A DNA stretch of 8,030 bases. Source: Pseudomonadota bacterium (GTDB taxonomy: Bacteria; Pseudomonadota; Alphaproteobacteria; Acetobacterales; Acetobacteraceae). The DNA is taken from assembly GCA_021826485.1 (NCBI GenBank), contig JAKAZX010000161.1, positions 342-8,371 of the forward strand. Reading direction: 5' to 3'. The notes under the pieces are model-generated. The model had not been told where the DNA came from and did no database searches. It saw nothing but the letters and a program-made list of their open reading frames with translations. The position numbers were made by a program, and so were the translations under genes. Below, one piece after another: positions 1-4,939 of this stretch (positions are counted from its first letter, which is position 1; every line of letters starts with the position of its first letter).

Positions 1-1
1 A

Positions 2-493
2 CTGCCGGCTGACCTCGCCGATGCCAGATTCGTCCTTCCCGCTCTGCCGCTTGAATTGACGACTGGCGACAGCGGTCCGGATCGTATCATCGAACATCAT
101 GGCGGAACGTTGCGTGTGCATCTGCACGAGACAAGCGCCGGGTCAGCGGCCGTGCTGCTGCCGCTCGATCAACTCTTTGAAATACGTGTCGCCGCCGCGA
201 CACGCCTCTGGCGCTACCTCGCGGGTCGCAATCTCGGTCCTGACTCCGCAGCCCTGTCGCAAGCACGCCGGGACCGGCTGATCCTTGGGCTGCGCGCCCT
301 CGACGGTAAGCTTGAGAACGCTAGCTATCGCGACATCGCCGACGCCTTGTTCGGCTCTGGCCATGTGTCCGGCCGCGGCTGGAAAACCCACGATCTGCGC
401 GACCGCGCGATCCGCCTCGTACGCTTCGGCCTTGGCATGATGCGCGGCGGGTACCGTTCGCTGCTGCTCCATCCTTACCGTCGCCGGTCGTAG
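2..493 (+). CDS. DUF2285 domain protein, 5' end outside window
   Basis: The reading frame is open from the left edge, with no in-frame stop before TAG at 491-493, so the gene starts upstream of the window. A TTG at 56 is only an internal codon: the upstream residues (LPADLADARFVLPALPLEL) fit the family. The C-terminal part carries the DUF2285 signature: an arginine-rich helix, LRALDGKLENASYRDIADAL, a WKTHDLRDRAIRLV segment, and the final MMRGGYRSLLL. I read this part as a helix-turn-helix-like DNA-binding domain. Family knowledge: in ICEMlSym-type elements DUF2285 proteins such as FseA activate the excisionase gene. The next gene here is an AlpA-like excisionase candidate 138 bases downstream, so a role as its activator is a reasonable inference. 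The N-terminal half cannot be seen, so I cannot tell whether it is a fused, frameshifted or single-domain form. Confidence 0.85.
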   Translation: MPADLADARFVLPALPLELTTGDSGPDRIIEHHGGTLRVHLHETSAGSAAVLLPLDQLFEIRVAAATRLWRYLAGRNLGPDSAALSQARRDRLILGLRALDGKLENASYRDIADALFGSGHVSGRGWKTHDLRDRAIRLVRFGLGMMRGGYRSLLLHPYRRRS

Positions 494-510
494 TAAGGTG
501 TTTCTGGCGG

Positions 511-532
511 GGGGTGGCGATCTCACCACCCC
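511..532. promoter_or_regulatory. Perfect 7-bp inverted repeat after the DUF2285 gene
   Basis: GGGGTGG (511-517) and CCACCCC (526-532) are perfect reverse complements around an 8-base loop. The structure starts 17 bases after the DUF2285 stop. No T-run follows it, so it is not a typical intrinsic terminator. It may weaken read-through, or it may be a protein-binding palindrome controlling the excisionase gene. The role is inferred from position only. Confidence 0.45.
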
Positions 533-536
533 TCGA

Positions 537-619
537 GATCACCATCCCCCCCAGGCTGCCGTCTCCGCCACCGTGATCACCGACAGCCGCCATCCCCCCG
601 CGGCCCGCCAACCGATCAC
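537..619 (+). repeat. Spaced GATCAC(C) and CCATCCCCCC direct repeats upstream of the AlpA-like gene
   Basis: GATCACC occurs at 537-543 and 575-581, and GATCAC again at 614-619, so the copies start 38 and 39 bases apart. CCATCCCCCC occurs at 542-551 and 590-599, each copy following or overlapping a GATCACC. The repeats fill the gap between the DUF2285 gene and the AlpA-like gene. Their near-regular spacing suggests activator-binding sites or remnants of duplication. I see no convincing -35/-10 pair in the gap, which would fit an activator-dependent promoter, but that is inference. Confidence 0.4.
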
Positions 620-630
620 GGAGGTTTCTC

Positions 631-915
631 ATGTCCGCCAATCTCGCCGGTTTTCCGCCGCGCTATCTGCGCACCCCCGAAGCGTCCCGCTTCGTCGGCC
701 TGTCCATCCGTACGCTGGAGAAGCACAGGATTTACGGCACCGGCCCGCGCTATTCGAAGCTCGGTGGCCGCGTCGTCTACCGCCTCGAAGATCTCCAATC
801 CTGGGTCGAGTCCGGCGCGAAGGCGTCCACCTCGGACCCTGGCGCCAGCGCCGTGCTGCCGGCCAAGCGCCACCCCGCCGCGGCCCAGCCGCAGGCCGTG
901 ACAACGCGTCGCTGA
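631..915 (+). CDS. AlpA/RdfS-like excisionase (HTH)
   Basis: This is a 94-residue protein. Residues about 7-58 form a winged helix-turn-helix of the AlpA/MerR-like excisionase type. They contain YLRTPEASRFVGLSIRTLEK, then the GTGPRYSKLGGRVVYRLEDL segment typical of the wing, then QSWVES. The remaining 35 or so residues are rich in Ala, Pro and Ser and look disordered. The ATG start is supported by ACGGAGG at 618-624, six bases upstream. Family knowledge: proteins of this kind act as recombination directionality factors or as regulators of excision. RdfS of ICEMlSymR7A occupies the equivalent place near the transfer genes. It is probably controlled by the DUF2285 protein upstream. It is the first gene of the same-strand run and is separated from repA by only 10 bases. 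An ordinary transcriptional regulator role is the main alternative. Confidence 0.88.
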   Translation: MSANLAGFPPRYLRTPEASRFVGLSIRTLEKHRIYGTGPRYSKLGGRVVYRLEDLQSWVESGAKASTSDPGASAVLPAKRHPAAAQPQAVTTRR

Positions 916-925
916 GCCTGCCGCG

Positions 926-1981
926 ATGCCACCCCGCCACCGCACACGATCCGAGCGCGAACAGCTTGAGCTGTTCCGCGCCTTGCCCGGCGATCTGGCG
1001 CCCCGCGACGCGCAGGACCTGATGGCCTACCCCTTCTTCAGCCTCGCCAAGACCCACCGAACGGCGCCGATCGATTACCGGATGAACGAGATCGCCATCC
1101 GGGTGGAGGCGGTGCCCGAGCACGGCATGGCGACCATCTGGGACGCCGACGTACTGATCTGGGCGGCCAGCCAGATCGTCGAGGCTCGGGACGCTGGCGT
1201 GCGCACGTCGCGCCTGATGGCGGCGACGCCGCGCGAGATCCTCACCTTCACCGGCCGCGGCACCAGCGCCCGCGATTACCACCGCCTGAAGGCCGCGCTC
1301 GACCGCTTGCAGTCCACGACGGTGGCGACATCGCTGCGCCAGACCAACGAGCGGCGGATGCACCGCTTCTCCTGGATCAACGAATGGACCGAGCACGCCG
1401 ATGCGCACGGCCAGACCGACGGCATCGACCTGATCATGCCCGACTGGTTCTACCGGGCCGTTCTGGACGACGCGCTCGTGCTGACCATCGACCGCGCGTA
1501 TTTCGACCTCACGGGCGGGCTGGAGCGCTGGCTCTACCGCATCGTCCGCAAGCACGGCGGCCAGCAGCGCGGCGGCTGGCGGTTCGATTTCCGGCACCTG
1601 CATGGCAAGTCCGCAAGCCTTTCGCCATTCAAGCGCTTCGCCTTCGAGCTCCGGGAGATTGCTCGGCGGCAGCCACTGCCGGGCTACCGGCTCGCCGTCG
1701 AACGCGAGACTGGCGGGCGGGAGGTGCTGGCATTCGCGCGGGCCGACTTATCCACAGGCCCCTGTGGACAAGCTGTGGAACACCACGTGCTATCGGGAAC
1801 CAATGGGCACGTGCTATCGGGAACCGAGGCAGCGTGCTATCAGGAACCGAAAGCACCGTTTTCATCAATTGAATCAACAGCTTCCGGCGTCCCTAACTTA
1901 GAGTCTAACCTAAGAGAATCTAACTCTTCTGAAGTTGGCCCCCGCGCCGATCGGTGGATAACCGCGAAGAGGGCGCGATGA
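926..1981 (+). CDS. repA: RepA-type replication initiator (replication initiator protein A)
   Basis: This 351-residue protein matches the replication initiator protein A family of alphaproteobacterial plasmids and ICEs. Recognisable segments are LPGDLAPRDAQDLMAYPFFSL (residues 20-40), the very conserved HGMATIWDADVLIWAASQI (66-84), the YHRLKAALDRLQSTTV helix (118-133), RFSWINEW (147-154), and LTIDRAYFDLTGGLERWLYR (186-205). These regions should fold into the winged-helix DNA-binding domains that bind origin repeats. The conserved part ends near residue 270. The tail (about 275-351) is low-complexity, and its DNA holds a DnaA-box palindrome, iteron-like repeats and an AT-rich patch. The TGA stop overlaps the parA ATG as ATGA at 1978-1981. 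The ribosome site before the ATG at 926 is weak. Role inferred: replication of the excised circle. Confidence 0.9.
   Translation: MPPRHRTRSEREQLELFRALPGDLAPRDAQDLMAYPFFSLAKTHRTAPIDYRMNEIAIRVEAVPEHGMATIWDADVLIWAASQIVEARDAGVRTSRLMAATPREILTFTGRGTSARDYHRLKAALDRLQSTTVATSLRQTNERRMHRFSWINEWTEHADAHGQTDGIDLIMPDWFYRAVLDDALVLTIDRAYFDLTGGLERWLYRIVRKHGGQQRGGWRFDFRHLHGKSASLSPFKRFAFELREIARRQPLPGYRLAVERETGGREVLAFARADLSTGPCGQAVEHHVLSGTNGHVLSGTEAACYQEPKAPFSSIESTASGVPNLESNLRESNSSEVGPRADRWITAKRAR
1748..1771. promoter_or_regulatory. DnaA-box inverted pair inside repA
   Basis: TTATCCACA at 1748-1756 is an exact match to the E. coli DnaA-box consensus TTATNCACA. TGTGGACAA at 1763-1771 is the same box on the other strand with one mismatch. 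The two form an 11-bp inverted repeat (TTATCCACAGG at 1748-1758, CCTGTGGACAA at 1761-1771) around CC. A third look-alike, GGTGGATAA at 1953-1961, is one mismatch from the reverse box. Position next to iterons in a replication initiator gene supports an origin role, though part of the match lies within coding sequence and could be chance. Confidence 0.55.
1784..1849 (+). repeat. Three iteron-like direct repeats in the 3' end of repA
   Basis: CACGTGCTATCGGGAACC occurs at 1784-1801 and exactly again at 1808-1825. A third copy (core GTGCTATCAGGAACCG, one change in the core) lies at 1834-1849, in register with a copy start of 1831. The copy starts are 24 and then 23 bases apart. Copies 1 and 2 are read as HVLSGT, but copy 3 is read in another frame as CYQEP. 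The DNA is conserved while the encoded peptide is not, which is what one expects of binding sites for a protein such as RepA. The spacing of about two helical turns is typical of iterons. Confidence 0.65.
1857..1935. other. AT-rich patch next to the iterons, candidate DNA unwinding element
   Basis: Bases 1861-1940 are about 42% GC by count (34 of 80), and 1891-1930 about 37%, against about 65% in surrounding genes. CTAAC is repeated at 1893-1897, 1905-1909 and 1920-1924 (TCTAAC in the last two). An AT-rich stretch flanking iterons and a DnaA box is the usual layout of an origin opening site. It could equally hold a promoter for parA: TTGAAT at 1869-1874 resembles a -35 box, but the hexamer 17 bases later (CCTAAC) is a poor -10. 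Confidence 0.45.
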
Positions 1982-2616
1982 TCGTCGCTCTCCTCAACCA
2001 GAAGGGCGGCGTCGGCAAAACGACTCTCGCCCTGCATCTTGCCGGCGAATGGAGCCGGGAAGGGAAAAGAGTCACCCTCATCGATGCCGATCCCCAAGGA
2101 TCGGCGCTCGACTGGTCGGAGCAGCGCGCCAGGGACGGCTTCCCGCGGCTGTTCGGCGTCATCGGCCTGGCACGCGACACGCTGCATCGCGAGGCGCCGG
2201 AGATGGCCCGCGATGCCGATCACGTCGTCATTGACGGGCCTCCCAGGGTGGCGGGCCTGCTGCGCTCTGCGCTGCTGGCCGCCGACCTCGTGCTGATCCC
2301 CGCCCAGCCATCGCCCTTCGACGGATGGGCGTCCGGCGAGATGCTGAAGCTGATCGAGGAAGCCCGCATCTTCCGCCCGCAGCTCGTCGCGCGGTTCGTG
2401 CTGAACCGCTGCGCCGCCCGCACCATCATCGCCCGCGAGACCGCCGAGACGCTGGCCGAACATGAGCCGCCGGTGCTGGCCGCCCGAATCGGCCAGCGCG
2501 TTGCCTTCGCCGACGCCGCGCAATCCGGCCGCCTGGTCGCCGAACTGGATGACGCCAGCCCAGCGGCACGCGAGATCACGACGCTCGCCCATGAAGTTGC
2601 GGGGCTGGCGCCATGA
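1978..2616 (+). CDS. parA: ParA-type partition ATPase
   Basis: This 212-residue protein is a short ParA/MinD-type ATPase. The deviant Walker A motif is KGGVGKTT (residues 9-16, with both lysines). The A' motif DADPQGSALDW is at 36-46, and the Walker B/switch region VVIDGPP at 83-89. There is no N-terminal helix-turn-helix extension, as in small type Ib ParAs. I chose ATG 1978 over an upstream GTG (1954) because MIVALLNQKGGVGKTT is the usual family start, the ATG overlaps the repA stop (ATGA), and GAAGAGG precedes it. Family knowledge: such proteins bind DNA non-specifically with ATP and move plasmid copies together with a centromere-binding partner. The ribbon-helix-helix protein encoded next is the likely partner. 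In an ICE this would stabilise the excised, replicating circle. Confidence 0.93.
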   Translation: MIVALLNQKGGVGKTTLALHLAGEWSREGKRVTLIDADPQGSALDWSEQRARDGFPRLFGVIGLARDTLHREAPEMARDADHVVIDGPPRVAGLLRSALLAADLVLIPAQPSPFDGWASGEMLKLIEEARIFRPQLVARFVLNRCAARTIIARETAETLAEHEPPVLAARIGQRVAFADAAQSGRLVAELDDASPAAREITTLAHEVAGLAP

Positions 2617-2864
2617 ACGAACGCTCGGCAAAGCGCGGGTTCGCGTCACGTCCCGGCGATCCTGACGCCTGGGTTCGGGCACCGGAACCATCCCCGGCAA
2701 GCCGACCGCAGGAGAATTTCAGCGCCCGGCTGACCATCGATGTGACGCCGGCTTTGCGCGGCCGCATCAAGGTCACCGCTTTTAGGCGCGGCATGACGGT
2801 CGCCGATATGCTGCGCGCCTTGCTCGATCGCGAGTATCCTGATGACGGCGGGGCGGCGTCATGA
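2613..2864 (+). CDS. Small ribbon-helix-helix protein, likely ParA partner
   Basis: This is an 83-residue protein. Residues 1-35 are polar and probably flexible (MNERSAKRGFASRPGDPDAW and a proline-rich stretch). Residues 36-75 look like a ribbon-helix-helix fold: strand FSARLTIDV (36-44), helix TPALRGRIKVTAFRRG (45-60), turn MTVADM, helix LRALLDREYP (67-76). Its ATG overlaps the parA stop (ATGA, 2613-2616). A flexible N-terminus plus a C-terminal RHH, encoded directly after a short ParA, is the architecture of ParG-like centromere-binding proteins. I infer a partner and autoregulator role for ParA, with the basic N-terminal arm possibly acting on the ATPase. I do not recognise a named family, and another RHH-type repressor role is possible. 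Its binding site is not identified; the repeats in repA are one candidate. Confidence 0.75.
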   Translation: MNERSAKRGFASRPGDPDAWVRAPEPSPASRPQENFSARLTIDVTPALRGRIKVTAFRRGMTVADMLRALLDREYPDDGGAAS

Positions 2865-3340
2865 CCGTGCCCGCATCCGACACGCTCACCCATGTCGAGC
2901 TGATCTGGTTCGAGAAGCGGATCGAGCAGTGGATTCGCTTCGGCCGTGACGTGGCCGAGCAGATCCTCGATCGCCGCCGCCGAATCCTGAGCTTCGCGCC
3001 GGGCAGCATGTTCGCCTACGTCCGATGGGCGGCGAACGATTTCGGCACCGTCGTGTCACGCATCGACATCCTGCGCGCGGTGATGCAGGGCGAGGCGTTC
3101 TCAACGGTGCCGTATGTGCGCCCCGGCGGTGAGATTTACCTTCGTCAATCCGGGTGGCCGAAGGTCGAGCGCGTGCTGCAAGCGATCGATGCCGTCGAGC
3201 AACTCGGCATCGACGCCGCCGACGCCTGTCCCGATCACTGGCGCCACGTCCACAACCGCCTCGTCGCTGGCGAAGCGCCGCGCCCCTACAGCCCAGATCG
3301 CCATGACGCTTGGCTCCAGCGGCGCAGGATCGACGCATGA
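2861..3340 (+). CDS. DUF2840 domain protein
   Basis: This 159-residue protein matches the DUF2840 family over most of its length. Recognisable stretches are LTHVELIWFEKRIEQWIRFG (residues 9-28), ILSFAPGSMFAYVRWAANDFGTVVSRI (42-68), VPYVRPGGEIYLRQSGWPKVERVLQAID (83-110), and the end DRHDAWLQRRRIDA. I see no signal peptide, membrane segment or obvious catalytic motif, so it is probably a soluble cytoplasmic protein. It starts with an ATGA overlap with the RHH gene and ends with an ATGA overlap with traF. The function of the family is unknown. It is regularly found in this position, between partition and transfer genes of alphaproteobacterial mobile elements, which suggests a role in transfer or its control, but the sequence does not show which. 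Confidence 0.85.
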   Translation: MTVPASDTLTHVELIWFEKRIEQWIRFGRDVAEQILDRRRRILSFAPGSMFAYVRWAANDFGTVVSRIDILRAVMQGEAFSTVPYVRPGGEIYLRQSGWPKVERVLQAIDAVEQLGIDAADACPDHWRHVHNRLVAGEAPRPYSPDRHDAWLQRRRIDA

Positions 3341-3849
3341 CGCGCTTCGGATGGGTCATGACGACCTACAGCGCAGTGCTGGTGATCGGCGTCACGGCAC
3401 TGTTCCACCCGGCGCCGAAACTCATCTGGAACGCCAGCGCCAGCGTGCCGATCGGCCTCTACGCGGTGCATCCCGCAGGTACGTTGCGAAACGGCGAATT
3501 GGTGGTGGTGACGCCGCCCGAGCCGCTGGCGACGCTCCTCGATGCGCGGCGCTACCTGCCCAGGGGCGTCCCGCTGCTGAAGCATGTCGCGGCACTGCCA
3601 GGGCAGACCGTGTGCCGCACGGACGACACGATCAGCATCGACGGAATCGCCGTCGGCGCAGCGCTCGACCGCGATCACCTGGGCCGCTCGCTGCCGGTTT
3701 GGCACGGCTGCCAGGTGATCGTGGCCGGTGAGGTTTTCCTGATGAACCGTCAGTCCGTCGCATCACTCGACGGACGCTATTTCGGCCCGTTGCCCACCAT
3801 GACGATCGTCGGCCGGGCCGATCCAATCTGGATCAAGGAGGCTCAGTGA
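3337..3849 (+). CDS. traF: TraF-like S26 family signal peptidase
   Basis: This is a 170-residue protein of the S26 (signal peptidase I / TraF) family. One N-terminal membrane segment covers about residues 8-23 (MTTYSAVLVIGVTALF). Next comes the catalytic-serine motif SASVPIGLYAV, with Ser36 as the probable nucleophile. LLKHVAALPGQTVC contains the probable general-base Lys82. The conserved SLDGRYFGPL box lies near the C-terminus. In RP4, TraF processes the conjugative pilin TrbC, so maturation of the pilin of the type IV transfer channel is the likely role here, at the inner-membrane periplasmic face. I chose ATG 3337 because it overlaps the DUF2840 stop (ATGA) and places the membrane segment at the true N-terminus; a TTG at 3310 would add an unlikely extension. 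The stop is coupled to the next gene by GTGA. Confidence 0.9.
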   Translation: MTRFGWVMTTYSAVLVIGVTALFHPAPKLIWNASASVPIGLYAVHPAGTLRNGELVVVTPPEPLATLLDARRYLPRGVPLLKHVAALPGQTVCRTDDTISIDGIAVGAALDRDHLGRSLPVWHGCQVIVAGEVFLMNRQSVASLDGRYFGPLPTMTIVGRADPIWIKEAQ

Positions 3850-4682
3850 AGATGACGCCCGCCTGCCCGTGCTTCGCCAGAAGACAACAGCGATCACAGC
3901 ATGCCCCTTTCTCCTTTCAGGCCATTCCCAATGTGACTGATCGTGGGACCGCCGGCTCCCGTGCCCGGGCATTCTGGCGAGCGGTCTACATCGGCGCCGC
4001 AGTGGCCTCACTGGGTGGACGCGCTGTTCATGCCGAGCCCGCGAGCACTAGCGCCGCGCAGGTCGCACCTAACCCCATCGCCGCCAATGTCACCGAGGCC
4101 GCACAACGATCCGGCATTCCCGCCTCGTGGATACGCGCGGTGATGCAAGCCGAAAGCGGTGGTGATGCGCGGGCAGTGTCGCCTAAGGGCGCGATGGGCC
4201 TGATGCAGATCATGCCGGAGACATGGGCCTCTCTGCGGCTCCGTTACGGCCTCGGCGCCGATCCGTTCGATCCGCACGACAACATTATCGCTGGCGCCGC
4301 GTATCTGCGGGAGTTGCACGATCGCTACGGATCGCCCGGCTTTCTTGCGGCCTACAATGCAGGCCCAGCACGCTATGAGGACCATGTCGCGACAGGCCAA
4401 CCGCTCCCGGCCGAAACGCGGTCATACGTCGCGTTGCTGGCTCCGATGATCGGTGACGGTGTGATCAGTGACGTCGCGGTGGTGCCAGTCGCGGCCCGTT
4501 CCTGGACGGAGGCGCCGCTGTTTACCGTGCGCGCCGACGACAATACGGCGGCGGATCAGCGGGCCACCGAACAACACGCCGATCACCGTGCGGCCGACAC
4601 TGGCGCGCAGGATTTGACGGCGCTCGCGCCGCAGTCGGAGGGCCTGTTTGTGCAGGCATCCCGTCGGAATCCGCGGCCATGA
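3846..4682 (+). CDS. Lytic transglycosylase (SLT domain), conjugation cell-wall hydrolase
   Basis: This 278-residue protein (from GTG 3846) has a hydrophobic segment at about 46-57 ending in VHA (61-63), a likely signal peptidase cleavage site. The SLT fold follows at about 76-203. It contains IRAVMQAESGGDARAVSPKG with catalytic Glu103, GAMGLMQIMPETW (115-127), DPHDNIIAGAAYL (142-153) and FLAAYNAGPARYE (166-178). The tail (220-278) is polar and looks disordered. It should cut peptidoglycan in the periplasm so that the transfer channel can be built, like VirB1. The start is uncertain. GTG 3846 overlaps the traF stop but is only four bases from AAGGAGG (3835-3841). ATG 3852 is ten bases from it. 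A GTG at 3933 would give a signal peptide of normal length. All three give the same mature protein. Confidence 0.88.
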   Translation: MKMTPACPCFARRQQRSQHAPFSFQAIPNVTDRGTAGSRARAFWRAVYIGAAVASLGGRAVHAEPASTSAAQVAPNPIAANVTEAAQRSGIPASWIRAVMQAESGGDARAVSPKGAMGLMQIMPETWASLRLRYGLGADPFDPHDNIIAGAAYLRELHDRYGSPGFLAAYNAGPARYEDHVATGQPLPAETRSYVALLAPMIGDGVISDVAVVPVAARSWTEAPLFTVRADDNTAADQRATEQHADHRAADTGAQDLTALAPQSEGLFVQASRRNPRP

Positions 4683-4939
4683 CCAGGATCGGGCTTCATC
4701 GTGGGGTGGCGGGCTTTGGGATAGGTTTGATCGGCAGACAATGGGCGGAAAGGAACACGACCAACGGACGGCAACGGACGGCAAGGGAAAAGGCTGGCCC
4801 TCCGGGCGGCGCAAGTGGTTGGTTGGATTAGAGATTTTGCGCACTCGATCACCGCCCCCTGGTGGCGCTCCAGGCATTTTCTTCAAGGATTTCAACGCTC
4901 CGACCGCCGTCGCTGCCCATTCAAGCCCGCGTCCTGGCC
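4683..4939. other. Non-coding gap before the relaxase, candidate oriT region
   Basis: No convincing gene lies in these 257 bases. They contain a tandem 10-bp repeat, CAACGGACGG, at 4762-4771 and 4772-4781, and a 5-bp stem, CCTGG (4858-4862) and CCAGG (4870-4874), around a 7-base loop. On the minus strand 4690-4683 reads CGATCCTG followed by GT, which resembles the ATCCTG core of RP4/VirD2-type nick sites. A GTCCTGG lies on the plus strand near 4931-4937. The gap directly upstream of a relaxase gene is a usual place for oriT. I cannot point to the nick site with confidence. The gap may also hold the relaxase promoter, but I see no clear one. Confidence 0.4.
4762..4781 (+). repeat. Tandem 10-bp repeat CAACGGACGG x2
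   Basis: Two perfect head-to-tail copies of CAACGGACGG are followed by CAAGGG, a partial third copy. The repeat lies within the presumed oriT gap. One helical turn per copy would suit a DNA-binding accessory protein, but two copies are too few to exclude chance slippage. Confidence 0.5.

Noticed and set aside
56..58. TTG as start of the DUF2285 gene
   Set aside because: The frame is open to the left edge and the residues before TTG fit the family, so this is an internal codon of a gene cut by the window.
629..1603. 324-codon open frame on the minus strand
   Set aside because: It lies antisense to the AlpA-like gene and repA, both of which have clear family motifs. Its protein is Arg/Gly/Ala-rich without a recognisable domain, as expected from high-GC shadow frames.
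1840..2700. 286-codon open frame on the minus strand
   Set aside because: It is antisense to parA, which has intact Walker motifs. No domain is recognisable in the antisense product.
4679..4831. 50-codon frame starting with an ATGA overlap with the lytic transglycosylase stop (MTRIGLHRGVAGFGIGLIGR...)
   Set aside because: The coupling style matches the genes upstream, but the peptide has no recognisable motif, is low in complexity, and covers the tandem repeat in the presumed oriT gap. I treat it as chance; conservation in relatives would change that.
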